Assembly: GCA_037176845.1 (NCBI GenBank)
Contig: JAYKXP010000036.1
Location: 248,001-312,000, forward strand
Length of the DNA stretch: 64,000 bases
Direction: 5' to 3'
Source of the DNA: Paramarasmius palmivorus
Taxonomy: Eukaryota > Basidiomycota > Agaricomycetes > Agaricales > Marasmiaceae
Shown here in pieces: positions 34,195-46,011 of this stretch; position 1 is the stretch's first letter; each line of letters starts with the position of its first letter. The notes below the pieces were generated by a model. That model saw only the letters and a program-made list of their open reading frames with translations. It was not told where the DNA came from and made no database searches. The translations under genes and the position numbers were made by a program.

Positions 34195-36619
34195 ATGTGT
34201 GGGATATCTGCAGTAAAGAGTCTCTTTGGAGGTGCTCTCGCTGAGGACAAATCACAGCTCGAAGCGCAGCTTTGGGCCTCCGTCCAAACGATGGGCCATC
34301 GAGGGCCAGATTCATCCGGAATATATGTGTCTAAGGACAGCTCACTTGGTATGCAACTTCTCAGTCAGATGTTTCATGTACTCATCCAGCTATTCAGGGT
34401 TTGCCCACGCGCGTTTATCGATCATAGATCTTGAAGGTGGACAGCAACCATTGCATGACTCCACCAATACCATTCACGCTATTGTGAACGGCGAGTTCTA
34501 TGACTATGACGACATACGAAGAGACTTGGAAAGTAAAAGATGTGTTTTTCACTCCGCGGTCGATTCAGAACTCGTGATACATCTGTATGTTTTTAATTCT
34601 GTCTTACCCTTCTCCCATTATTGAAATATTGACGTGTGATCAGATACCAAATATACGGCCAGAATTTTATCCATCATCTGCGCGGAGAATTCGCGTTCGT
34701 GCTATATGATTCCAGGCGACAACTCCTCATGGCCGCAAGAGATCGCTTTGGCATCAAGCCGCTGTACTACACGGTCACAAATGGGAAGTTGATGCTAGCG
34801 AGCGAAATGAAGGCATTGCAACCTCTAGGTTGGAAACCCGAGTGGGATGTCGAAAGCATCTCACAGTCCGGAGAATTTGTCGATCATCGGACGGTTTTTA
34901 AAGGCGTTTATAAGGTATTTCGCTCCGGACACCGACACTTTAATAGTACTGACATTCCCTACTTAAGCTGGCTCCGGGTCATCTGTTAACTTGTGCTCGT
35001 AATGGCCACATTGAAGTCCGTCGATACTGGGATCTTGAATATCCTAATGCGTCTGTAGAGGAGACTCGCACACTTGACGAGATGATTGATGGCGTGCGAC
35101 AGCGCGTTATTGATGCAGTCAGAGTTCGCTTGCGCTCTGACGTCCCCCTTGGTGTATACCTTAGCGGGGGTATAGACAGTGCGTCAGCTGCGGGAATAGC
35201 TTCACACTTGCTTAAAGAGAAGGATCCCGACGCCAAATTAATGACATTTACCCTGGCCTTTCCTGGTAATGCTTTATGGTTCGTCGACGTTTCACCGGCT
35301 CATCGACTTGAATAGGTCGTAAAGAGCACGACGAAGGCCCTGTTGCCCAACGAATGGCAGAGTCAATCGGTGCCTCTATCCATATGGTTGCACCAACAGA
35401 AGAGGATCTAGTACAGCAATTCCCGAAGGCTGTTTATCATTGCGAGCAGCCAATGATGTCTTTCCACGGCACGGGGAAGATGATTCTATCCAACTATGTT
35501 CATGACAGGGGCTACAAGGTGATTCTGTCCGGAGAGGGGTCTGATGAAGTCTTCGGCGGTTACTACTTTTTCATGCCCGACTTTCTTTGTACAGGAGATC
35601 CCGCCGCTCGCAATCTTGGTATTCCGCTTCCCGGTGACGGGGAACGTCTCTTAGCACTCAAGAAGTTCGCCGCTTCGGGCCTCCGTCAAGACCATCTTTC
35701 ACTGGAAAGGATACCCATGGAAACTGGCTCCCTTGGGCGAGAGCTTTTAGGTGGCATCCGTACGCACGGGATGGTCGCAATCACCGGTCTGAGTGACTCG
35801 GCATTCACTCCCCTTGTTCACGAACATATCACTCATGCCGATCGCCTCGTGCTCGCTGCAGAGGGCATCAGTCCCGACGTCAGACGCAAGATATATTCTG
35901 GTCAGTGGCATCCCCTCAACTCAGCATCGGTAAGGAGTTGCGACTGTTACTTCAATGCGCATTTCTACTTACACGCGGCTGTATTTTCCTTGCAGTATAC
36001 CATGGCTAAGACTGGCCTGACAAACATGCTCTTAAACACGTTCGGCGACCGTCCCGAAATGGCTAACTCGATTGAGGGTCGGACGCCATTCCTGGATCAC
36101 CATCTCGTAGAATATGTGAACACTATCCCGCCGTAAATCCCTTTGCTGTCCAGATATTCCCACAACTGACATAGTTCTATTAGATCTGTGAAGATCATGC
36201 CCTCCCTACAGCAAGTCAATGGGATCAGCGGGATCAATGGCCATTCTCCCGAGATTCGCAACTTTACCTTTACGGAGAAATGGGTATTGCGAGAAGCCGT
36301 CAAGCCGTTTGTTACCGACGAGATCTACAGACGCGCCAAGGTGCAATATAACTCGCCAATAGCTCCGCCGACAAGAGAATCCATGGCAGGAGGACTGAGC
36401 CCACTCCAACTCATGCTAAAAGCAAGACTTACCAAAGAAGCTGTTGAGCAGCTTGGATGGGGCCGCTGGGAGTATGTTGAAGGTGTCCTTAACGAATACC
36501 TAGAAGCGCCTGAGTGTCCTGCAGATGGTGGATTGGATAGACGAGCACGGATTCTTCTTGCCATTCTCAGTTTTGTGATCATTCAGGAGCGTTTCCAGGT
36601 TCCGGCTTGGGCACCCTGA
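34195..36619 (+). CDS. Glutamine-hydrolysing asparagine synthetase, copy 1
   Basis: It makes asparagine from aspartate, glutamine and ATP. The N-terminal class II glutaminase begins MCGISAVKS; Cys2 is the nucleophile after Met removal. GHRGPDSSGIY, HARLSIIDLEGGQQPL, AIVNGEFYDYDDIR, LRGEFAFVLYDSR and ARDRFGIKPLYY follow. The synthetase half has the ATP pyrophosphatase loop YLSGGIDSASAAGIAS (about residue 265), LSGEGSDEVFGGY and NSIEGRTPFLDHHLVEYV, ending FQVPAWAP. Eight exons with short introns are used. A paralog follows at 38007 in the same orientation with introns at the same places. Family call firm; whether it makes free asparagine or amidates another substrate cannot be told from sequence, as AsnB-like enzymes also occur in secondary metabolism. 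Confidence 0.93.
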
Positions 36620-38006
36620 TGCTGTTTTGTGCGCTACATATCGGTCTTGTACTTCTAGAATATCACACATTGTACCCTAAGAAATCTGTGTATTAATTTA
36701 TTCGTCGAAATTTGTAATGTAACTTTTAGTATGTGGTGTTTTCTGGCTGACACTGGCACTGCTGATGAAGGTGGCAGCCACAACAGCTCGTGAAGTCACT
36801 GGTCAGGCAACAGTTCGACGAATTAGGAAGGCCTTCGGCAATTGCCGCCCAGCGTCTAGGCCCTCAGCAGTTTTTGGTTTTGCAGTCCTTATCTTGTCCT
36901 CCTCCCTCGTCTAACTCTAGCCGATTCTCTCGCGACTCTCAAATGAGATCCAGAGCTCTCAGACGTCTTCAAAGCGTTCATTCCTGTACACGGATTAAAC
37001 AGAGGTGACAACGCGAGGTATCCGGAGAAGCGCCATCTAGTGAGTTCTCATTTTAACCGCTCCGACTCGTATGACTTCACTGCTGACTTTCCCCTCTCAT
37101 TGCTTCCCCAGTATCGTTCCAAGTTTCTCAAGATCGATACCATAGGCTACTGCGTTTAGAACGGACCATTTGTCATGGATATCATTCCTCGCTTGCGAGC
37201 GCCCGCGACTCGGAGCATGCCTACAACTCGAGTGTCGTTCTGCTGACCTTAGTAAAGAGGTATGAAATAGCTCAAAGAAGCTATTGCGGTGCGGTGTTTC
37301 TAGATTTCTACCAATACGTCTTACAACTTACTAACGACGCCATGCAGGGAACGCCGCACGCGGTACTCGAAAAGACATCACACCATTGAAGTCATTGATC
37401 ACAAGAATGGCAAGCTTTCATCCGTTCAGTTGAGATTCAATTTCAGAAGGATGTCTACACTCTCTTAAGTCCTCAGAGGAATACCAAGCATAGATTTCTT
37501 AGTTCAAAGAACCTTCTGCTCATCATGGACTAGTAGTGCAATCCTGCAAGTGAAATCACGTTTGCCTGTCACCGCGACCAGACAGCCTATTTTTAGATGC
37601 CTCGCCTCGGCCCCAACGATTTGGAGACCGGACAATAGAGGTTTCCTTGAATCTCGGAGGAATACATACCGGCTCCTAGAGTCAAGATCATGCAAAGAAG
37701 AATTGCACACCCCTCAAAAGGAGCACCGATTGCGAGTCACCAGCGCGTTTGAATTGTCAGCTGTTTATACAAAGCCACAGGGTGTGTCCGATGCATTTCC
37801 AGCGCCCGTGTCTCGCTTTCAAACATGACCTCAGGTGCGCAATAGCACGCACATAGAAAATCAAGAATTACTCATGAGCTCATTTTAACCGCCAGGTTCG
37901 TTCAGAATACCGAATAGGAGTTTTCACAAGGCAAAAGCGCCTGTCTTGCCGCACATATATAAATCCAAGCAAACGAACTCCTCCTTCACCGCTCGCTTCG
38001 CTCAAA
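36620..38006. pseudogene. Spacer with a possible decayed gene
   Basis: Between the two asparagine synthetases. A plus-strand stretch at about 36936-37028 reads DPELSDVFKAFIPVHGLNRG and ARYPEKRHL up to a GTGAGT donor, and after a possible acceptor at 37111 continues YRSKFLKIDTIGYC before a stop. The frame is interrupted by a stop just upstream (LATLK then TGA), so this looks like a broken gene of unknown family. Further right (37350-37500) only short fragments are seen. It is not a third asparagine synthetase: none of its motifs occur here. Confidence 0.25.
37956..37963 (+). promoter_or_regulatory. TATA box of asparagine synthetase copy 2
   Basis: TATATAAA lies 44 bp before the ATG at 38007. 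Confidence 0.5.
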
Positions 38007-40417
38007 TATGTGTGGAATATCTGCAATCAAGTCTATCGCTAACGCGCCCATTGCTGAAGACGTTTCTCAGCTCCAAAGTTGGCTGCGGGCTTCCATCGAA
38101 GCCATGGGACATCGAGGACCAGACTCGTCCGGTACATACATCTCTGAAGATATCTCACTCGGTATGCAAACACCTACCTAGATTGTACTAGTTGCTAATC
38201 TGCGTTCAGGCCTTGCGCATGCTCGCCTGTCTATTATTGATCTTGAAGGTGGACAACAACCACTACACGACTTGACCGACACAGTACATGCCATTGTGAA
38301 CGGAGAGTTGTATGACTATGCCAAGATCCGGAAAGAACTGGAATGCAAAGGCTGCAAGTTCACGTCCCTTGTCGACTCGGAGGTTATTGTCCATCTGTAT
38401 GTAGCACTCTCACCAATGCCACCCAGACATCCACTCACATTCGGTGTTCTAGCTACAAGATATACGGTCAAAACTTCGTCCATCATTTGCGCGGAGAATT
38501 TGCATTTGTCTTGTATGACACAAAGCGTGACTTGCTCATCGCTGGAAGAGACCGGTTTGGCATCAAACCACTTTTTCATACTATCGTGGATGGAAAGCTA
38601 TTGCTAGCCAGTGAAATGAAAGCCTTGCGCGCCTTTGGCTGGAAAGCCGAGTGGGACGCAGAGAGCATTGTGCAGCTCGGTTACTACCTTGACAATCGCA
38701 CAATCTTCAAGGGTGTTCGCAAAGTAACGTCTAAATATGTTATATTGGGTACAACACTTTCTAATGTCTTTGATTTTTGCAGCTACCACCGGGCCATTTA
38801 TTGACATGCAACCGTGGTGGGCATGTAGAAATTAGTCGGTACTGGGACCTTGAGTATCCCCATATGTCTTTGCAAGAAACTCGTACAGTGGATCAGATGA
38901 TCGAAGGTGTTCGAGAGCGCCTGGTGGATGCAGTCAGAGCTCGCTTGCGTTCTGACGTGCCCCTGGGCGTCTACCTCAGCGGTGGTCTTGATAGCGCCTC
39001 GGTTGCCGGTATTGCTTCTACTTTATTGAAAGAGAAAGACCCAAATGCCAAATTGATCACTTTCACTCTTGCCTTTCCTGGTGAGCCCCATTATAACTAT
39101 TTACATGTCCTGACTCATTTAGGGTGACATAGGTCGCAAGGAACTTGACGAAGGTCCCATCGCTCAACGGATGGCTGAATCGATTGGCGCTGAAATACAC
39201 ATGGTTACTCCAACAGAAGAGGACCTGGTGCGAACTTTCCCCAAGGCGGTTTATCACTCCGAGCAACCAACACTTGCCTTCCACTCCGCGGGGAAGGTGA
39301 TCCTGTCCGAGTATGTCCGCAATCACGGCTACAAGGTCGTCCTTACCGGCGAAGGGTCCGATGAAACGTTTGGCGGCTACTACTTCCTCTTACCGGAATT
39401 CCTCCGTGCCATAGATCCAGCCGCAGTTAGTCTCGGTATTCCACTTCCTGACGACGTAGAGAGAATGTCTGCCTTGCGTAGGTGGCAAGGATCTGGGCTT
39501 CGTCAAGACCATATTTCACTACGCAAGGAACCCCTCGAAGGGAGTCAGCTTGGTCGTGACCTTTTAGGCGGGGTTGGTTCTCATACCATAGTCTCTGCCG
39601 CCGGATTCAGTAGCTCCGCGTTCACCCTCGATGTGCTTGAGCGAATTCCCCAAATCGACAACGCAGTCATTGCGGCAGAGGGCGTCAGTCCAGACGTTCG
39701 CCGGAAGATGTCCTCTGGACGATGGCATCCCCTCAATTCGGGTTTAGTAAGTTTATCGTCGAGCACGCATTGTTATTCAAAATTGACCATTTATCTATAG
39801 TACGCAACGTCTAAGACTTTGCTCTCAAATCTCATTTTGTGCGATGTTGGTGACCGGACGGAGATGGCCAACTCAATCGAGGGAAGAACTCCGTTCTTAG
39901 ACCATTATCTGGTGGAGTATGTCAACAACCTACCACCGTAAGCAAGTCTTCTCCTCGATATGGGCTTGAGCACTCAGAATCTACTAGGTCCATGAAAATC
40001 CTGCCTTTCCTAGACCAAGTGAATGGATTCGATGGAAGTGCTCCCGAGAATCGCGACTTTTCCTTCATTGAAAAGTGGGTTTTACGGCAGGCAGTCAAAC
40101 CTTTCGTCACAGAGGAAATTTTCAAACGTACAAAGGTGCAATATAACGCGCCAATATCCGGACCAAGCGACGAATCGGTAGATCAACCAGAGCTCACTCC
40201 ACTTCAAGCAATGTTGAAGGATAAGCTTACCAAAGAAGCCATTGATAGACTTGGTTGGGCGCGCTGGGAGTATGTTGAGGGCGTGTTGCAGGAATATCTT
40301 GAGGCACCAGAGTGCCCCAAAGATGGTGGGTTGGATAAACGAGCAAGGATTCTACTCGGCGTTGTAAGCTTTGTGATCCTTCAGGAACATTTTGAAGTCC
40401 CGGCTTGGACTCCTTGA
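38007..40417 (+). CDS. Glutamine-hydrolysing asparagine synthetase, copy 2
   Basis: Tandem paralog of the gene at 34195, also intact. MCGISAIKS gives the Cys2 nucleophile; GHRGPDSSGTY, HARLSIIDLEGGQQPL, VNGELYDYAKIR and GRDRFGIKPLFH complete the glutaminase side. The synthetase side has YLSGGLDSASVAGIAS, LTGEGSDETFGGYYF and NSIEGRTPFLDHYLVEYV, ending FEVPAWTP. Intron places match copy 1. The two proteins differ throughout (for example GIDS against GLDS, SGEGSDEVF against TGEGSDETF), so the duplication is not recent. The inositol monophosphatase starts 194 bp downstream. Both copies keep every catalytic motif I can check, so neither is a pseudogene. Confidence 0.93.
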
Positions 40418-40611
40418 TAATTTGTGTTACATTAGTGGACTTTAGGTCTATCCTCCAATATACAATTCATTCTCCGAACTTTACAGATAACGGATGTGTA
40501 CTATTGAGTACGCTTTGACAGGCTTTGACTTGAATTAAGCGCTCTTAGCCGTCCTCTCTTCTCCCATCATCTACCCTTTACTCTGGCTGAGGCCCATCCG
40601 ACAGCAAACCA

Positions 40612-42180
40612 ATGTCCTCTTTCACATTTGCAGAACTCAAGGCCTTGCACGATTTCACTTGCAATCTAGCTCGGAAAGCTGGTCAATATCTAAAGGAGGA
40701 CCAGATTAGGCGTCGTACGAATGCCCTCGATGCTCGGGAGAAGCTCAACTCCGTAGATTTGGTGACACAAGCCGACGAAGGGATAGAAAGACTCATAAGG
40801 TGCGTTAGCATAGTTGAATGCTGGCATACGTTGGAACTCACAGCGCCTGACAACAGACAAGCAATCCTTTCTGAATATCCAGATCACGCTGTTCGTCATC
40901 CTGCATCGACCAGATAACCCGACCAGATCAAGCTGATTTTGTCAATGCCAAGTTTATCGGAGAAGAATCCTACTCTGCTGGAGAAGAAAAAAGGTTTTTA
41001 TTGAAGGATGGACCAACATGGTGAGTCACCTCCATGTCGGTCGTTCCACAATCGCTCAGATTGCGTCGTGCTGCGTTTAAGGATTGTAGATCCTGTTGAC
41101 GGAACAGTAAATATGATACATATGTGTCTGTACTTTTCTTCATTCACTTTCGATTCTGCTATTCAATTTGCGTCCGATTCCAGTTCCTATGATTGCAATC
41201 TCCATTGGGTTCTGCGTTAACTCTGTACCCACTGTCGGCGTGGTATTTGCCCCATTCCTCGGAGGACATGGTATGCATCAAATCCTTATACATTAACACT
41301 ACTCTTCGGCACTAAAGATCCCCGCAGGCTCACTCTATTCTGCAATACATCACCCCGAAGGAGGCGCCTGGTTATCAGAATTCGGAGCAGATGGTCCCCT
41401 CACACCACTACCATTAACTTCCCCACCACCACCCCTTCCGAAGGATGCTCCGAAAGGGTAAGCCGTCATCCCCGGTTCACTCATGGGAGAAACTCAGTCA
41501 CATTAGTTGTCTTTTCTTCGGCGAATGGGGAAAAGACCGAAGGGACTCTCCAACGTCAAACCTTACCAAGAAGGCAAATAACTTCATCAATATGGCGACG
41601 GAGATAGGCGGTAGAAATGGAAAGGGTGGTATGGTGCATGGTGTAAGGAGTTTGGGCAGGTGAAAACAGTTTCATGTCCATTCTTCTTCGCCTGATCCGG
41701 TAAAACCTAGCTCGACTATGGATATGGTTTACGTAGCTTCGGGTCAAGGTGATATCATGTTCGAAGGTGTGCTAGCCCTAGCTACTGTGGGTTGACTATC
41801 TTTCTGATATCCTTGTGCAGCTGGTTGTTGGGAATGGGTAGGCCTGCTCATTTTGCTTCGTATATGGACTGAATCAAACACAACTAAGGATGTCTGTGGT
41901 GGCATAGCCATACTCCTCCAAACGGGTGGGATTGTGGTCGACTCTAACCCACCTCCGGGCTTGTCAGATACCGACCCAATTCCTATGGCAAACATTGGCG
42001 GACGAAGGTTCGATTACACATAAACCTTTTCAGTCCGGTGGCTGACTTCCTATAAGGTATCTTGCCGTCCGCGGTTGCTCCGTGGACGCCGAAGGAAGGT
42101 CGCCCCGCACCCAGCAGGAAGCGCTGGTGAGGGAGATCTGGCGGAGGACAGAAAGATTTAGCTACGAACGCCCCATGTAA
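40612..42180 (+). CDS. Inositol monophosphatase family phosphatase
   Basis: A Mg-dependent, lithium-sensitive type phosphatase that releases myo-inositol from inositol phosphates. MSSFTFAELKALHDFTCNLA opens the protein and DLVTQADEGIERLI gives the first Asp. FIGEESYSAGEEK supplies the metal Glu-Glu, IVDPVDGTVN the metal Asp-Pro-Val-Asp-Gly-Thr motif, and GGIAILLQTGGIVVDSNPPP the late AGGxV-like block. After a 49-bp or so intron near 42012 the end reads YLAVRGCSVDAEGRSPRTQQ and stops after RFSYERPM at 42180. The usual Trp-Asp before the last block (WDVCAG) appears as WEW...DVCGG split by an intron whose exact place I did not resolve. Its stop lies 102 bp from the convergent chitin deacetylase 2. 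Confidence 0.85.
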
Positions 42181-42282
42181 GCTATGGAAATAGGCGGAAA
42201 CATTAGATCCCTTATGATTAACCATTAGTTCATACAATAGATAAAATCCAAAAAACTCCGGGATCAGTAACTACAAGGACTT

Positions 42283-44334
42283 TCAAAGGGAAAGGGCAAC
42301 AAGCAGGAGTGGTAAGATGCTTCCGATCAAGCTCGGGAGAGCAGAGACTATTCCACTCGATTTTTCCGACTTTACTGTGCCGGAGTTTGGCCCCGAGCTT
42401 GCTGTGGGTTTGCTCGCAGAAACACCGCTCGTTGTAGGTTTAGTACTTGATGTACCGCTGGGCGCTGATGAGGAGCCACCACTGTTGGAAGGATTGGAGC
42501 TGGCCGGGGAGTCGGAAGCTGGGCCTTCAGTTTCTGTCGTTCCTCCGATATCTATGACCAGAACCGTTCAACTACTGAGCAAACGAGATGGAGCTATGGT
42601 CTTACATTGTTCAAAAGTAGGCAAGGAGTAGTCATTCTCAACGTAAGGCTGGGTTTTGTTCAGTGCGACGCCAACGGGCACGATGTTCTAGTCCAATTCT
42701 TCGTAAGAAGCACATCATATAGTCCGAGAATGACGCACTTTGAAAGCTTGCTTTAACTGGGGGTACCACTTGATTGCTTCGGACATTGTCATGTTATTCG
42801 TCTCGTGGCTTAAAACTTGTTGGATCTCGTTCAGTGTCTGTCATAGTTCAGTAAATGAGGAACACACTTACGGATCGTGCCTTCCTGAAAGACGGTGTTA
42901 GCAAGATGGGCGAACTGTTTTGATATGATTGACTTGCCGTATCGAACGCTCCGCCTTGTGCAAGTTGAATGAAATCAGCGTAGTTCTTGTCAACCGCAGC
43001 CGGGTCCACAACTTTGGTCGTAGGGTCAGGAATGGTATCCCTTGTATCGTGTTTCCAGAGAATACTTGTGAGGCCAAGGGCATGCGCAATGTATCTGATA
43101 CGGTCGTCTATGTCGCCGAACGGAGGCTGGAGGTATACATATCAGTGACAGGCACGAGCTCAGAGGGTGAAATCGCTCACCCTGAAACAGGTAGGAGTGA
43201 TGCCAATGACGAGTTTGAATACTTGCATCTAGATGCCTCAGTCAGTAACGAGTGGGATACAAGTCTTCAGACAGCCTCACAGCTGTACGTTGAATTGAAT
43301 TAGCGCATCGAGCACAAGAATGACAAAATCACTCACTGTAGTATATCTCAGCGAATGCTTGTTCATTGGTGAGGCTTGTCACTGTGATAGCCATGGATTA
43401 GTCGAACGCTCGTACGAAGGCCAAGGTAATAACATACTCGTCGGGTGAGACCAAGTGTCTTGAAACAAACGGTCAATGGTATGTTAAACGTCACTTATTG
43501 GATGTCTACTCACGAACGCAGATTTCGTGGCCTTGTAACTTGCATGTCAGTTGTATGCCGCAATGTCAAGTAACAGCACATTACCATCGTCCAGCGCACG
43601 TTTCGCCTGCAATGGCCATATCATGACATTACTTCCGATGAAAAACATGGCTTCACAGGGAGTCAGATCGAGCTATCAACAAAGAGGAAAAGCACTCACT
43701 TGCTTTCTGGTTTTGAGTCGTCAGGTAATCATAGAACGCATTATTGCTGCAATTTGGACCATCGTCAAAACCGTAGCCTAATGTTCGAGGCTGTAAAGAA
43801 CGGTTTGAGACAGAAGTGGCACAGAATACGGGGTCTTACCTCTGGAACGAGAGCTATATCCGACGGAATGCCTGGCGCTTTTGCGTCTGTACATTGAGTT
43901 GCACTCCACCAACAATCGGGATCGTTCTGCTTATCATAGGTGTTCAAGGTATCGCTAATTACACCCTAGGATAAAGGAATTCGGTTTTAGAACAACATCT
44001 GGGAAATCGAGGGACGCACTTTCGGCGCAATCTTTGGGATCGAGCCTTGAATTTCATTGAACTTTGCGCGTGCAGCTGCATCGTTGGGAAGGATAGAAGC
44101 AATTTCCCAGTAGCCGGAAAGTTGACGGACTGGCCAGCAATGGGTGGGTAGTTGTAGGATTCGCACTGTTCAGATGGGTCTTGAAGAGCGTGAGTATCAT
44201 TCGGTCGGCAGAGAAGGCAGAGGACACGCACCAGAAATCGCAGACTGCTCTTCTACGGTATTACGATCTTCAGCTGAAACAGGACTAAGCAGGGATGCCA
44301 GGGCTAGGGCGGCGAGAGGTTGAAGGAGATGCAT
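42283..44334 (-). CDS. CDA: Chitin deacetylase 2, secreted and GPI-anchored
   Basis: Second polysaccharide deacetylase of carbohydrate-esterase family 4. Signal peptide MHLLQPLAALALASLLSPVSA; then CESYNYPPIAG, DPDCWWSATQC, the metal motif GFDDGPNC, GHEICVHTWSH (canonical, unlike copy 1), LTNEQAFAEIYYT, FRPPFGDIDDRIR, WKHDTRDT and LLSHETNNMTM. The C-terminus is a Ser/Thr/Pro/Gly-rich stretch (SSNPSNSGGSSSAPSGTSST) followed by a hydrophobic tail ending PLLLVALSL, a typical GPI signal; this region is longer than in copy 1. Intron places match copy 1, including the 2-nt exon (CT, 43281-43282). One intron (42885-42937) is GC-AG with donor GCAAGT. Confidence 0.92.
42885..42937 (-). other. GC-AG intron in chitin deacetylase 2
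   Basis: On the minus strand the exon ends GAT ACG and the intron begins GCAAGTCA and ends TTTCAG. The equivalent intron in copy 1 (from 5439) begins GTAAGT, so a GT to GC change has happened in one copy. Confidence 0.7.
43281..43282 (-). other. Two-nucleotide micro-exon in chitin deacetylase 2
   Basis: Intron 43336-43283 (GTGAGT...GTACAG) is followed by CT and then intron 43280-43229 (GTGAGG...ATCTAG). The exons join as TAC A + CT + ATG CAA, giving YYTMQVF. Without the CT the frame breaks. Copy 1 has CC at the same place, both coding Thr. Confidence 0.75.
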
Positions 44335-44814
44335 GGTATTAAAATAATGTCCACGGTGGTATAATTGAACCCAATATTAAAGGAAGAACTATACCAGATC
44401 GTGTAAAGGTATAGTTATAGTAAAGAGAGGCAGGGAAAACGAAAGTAAGAAACGGAGATGGTGATGGAAACGCGACTGCACCTGTCACAATATATAGCAG
44501 AGAGATTCAGGGGTAGAATTGTGATACAAAACGGCGATCGCACTCGTTAACTGTTTGTTGCAGGCGACCGACAATGCTCTGGGAAGGCCATCTCGTGGAT
44601 TGAATTCCTTGAGCGCCGAGTACGTGGCATTCGACGGAGGAGAGTCAATAGTAGATTCTTGCCATGACTCTCCCTGCACTTTTGGCAAGAAAAGATAGGA
44701 GCGAATCTTGCCCGTAACAGGAGTCAATTGAGGATTGCATGTACCTGAAACATCTTTATTCCTCCGACGCAACATACACGTTTTCTAATAGACAACCCCC
44801 GTGATTTTCTTGAA
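44335..44814. other. Intergenic, deacetylase 2 promoter
   Basis: About 480 bp between the deacetylase start and the end of the next minus-strand gene. A 96-codon minus frame (44485-44775) has no recognisable content. A TATATATTG element near 44488-44496 (minus) may be part of the promoter. Confidence 0.4.
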
Positions 44815-45831
44815 TCATTGCATCTTTGCCTTCCCTTTAGCCTTTGAGCTTTTCTCTGCCTCTTGCTTAATTGGCGAGGGTTTCGGCATCGAGGTTACCG
44901 CGCGGAACCCGAACAAAGATCCCAGTACTAAAATGGAAAGGGACTTTGCACCAAGGGGTGATAATGGAGGGATTTCGTGAAGAGACAATGATACCAGCAA
45001 GGATGACGACGACAAGGACGGGACAACCACGTCAAAGGCCGGGTGCGCCGTCGTCAGGCTGTATACGAAGGCTAGACACAGGATCAGTACCAATCAGTGG
45101 TGCTTATGAATGTAACTTACCGACAATGCTTCCGCCCCATAAGTCTAAAGTACCCAACCAGCCAGCGGCAGGTCTAAGGAATACCGGTGTGGAAAAGGCC
45201 CAATGCGACGTCCACACGGATAACGTTGCAGCAGAAACACCGCCCCCAGCAGATGCAACGGCACCGAGAATCAAATGGAAAAATGGAGAAGAGGCCAAAA
45301 GCTGATTCACATGAGGAGAGTGGGCGTTTGACGGAGAAAGGAGTGCAAGTGAAGAAGTGATCGCGTTAACGCGTAGAATGGCGTCCAATGGAAAGAGGAA
45401 TAGGTCGTATGTCGGGAGGAGGTCCGTGGAGGCTGCGTCGGGAAAGATTGAAAACACCACTGTCAACAGCAGGTGAACACCCAAATAGTTGATGTACGGG
45501 TGAATAGTATATAATGGGGGTGGTGGTAGATTAAGCAAAAAGTGAGTGCCTAGCATGCCACCCCAGGACTGTAATGTTGTCAGCGAAGCGTTTAAGTACA
45601 CCCATTGACACGTACCATGATTAGGAACCCAACCAGATATGCCTTCCAGCCGATGACTTTTTCCTGGCCTGCCTTCTTCATATTTGCTTGATATATAAGC
45701 GAGATTCGAGCTGCATGGAGAGTTGTTGCCCATGGGTAAGGGAACAGGGTCGGATGAACTTTTGTCGTGGTTACAAATGTCAAAGAATCTGCTACTGGCC
45801 GCAGAACTACTCCCAGAGCTGCTGCCGACAT
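44815..45831 (-). CDS. Conserved polytopic membrane protein, function unknown
   Basis: Begins MSAAALGVVLRPVADSLTFV at 45831, then TLFPYPWATTLHAARISLIY, GWKAYLVGFLIM, and after an intron WGGMLGTHFLLNLPPPPLYT, YLGVHLLLTVVFSIFPDA, LFPLDAILRVNAITSSLALL, PFFHLILGAVASAGGGVSAA and LGTLDLWGGSIV, then FVYSLTTAHPAF and a long hydrophobic last helix before a basic Lys-rich end (KSSKAKGKAKMQ). It has about six or seven membrane segments and Gly-rich kinks. The overall shape recalls TRIC-type intracellular cation channels, and the basic tail would be cytosolic, but I see no signature that proves it. It is divergent from the CMD/hydrolase gene (180 bp between starts). Confidence 0.6.
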
Positions 45832-46011
45832 GGTGGTAGAAAAGAGAGAATAAAAGAGGAATGAATGGAATCCAAATGGAATCCATTATCCCAGTTCCCA
45901 GCGCTTACCTCGTCCCCGGACCGGAAGGGAGTTCTTCCGTACCCTGACCTTTTAGGTTTGCCCGGCCTGCCTTTCCCATGGCGCATATCTTCTTCAGCTT
46001 CCAGTATCGAG

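Noticed and set aside
45104..45886. A 260-codon minus-strand frame starting MDSIWIPFIPLLFS
   Set aside because: It mixes exon and intron frames of the membrane-protein gene; its first part (Ser-rich, Cys-containing) is out of frame with the conserved helices and the better start is at 45831.
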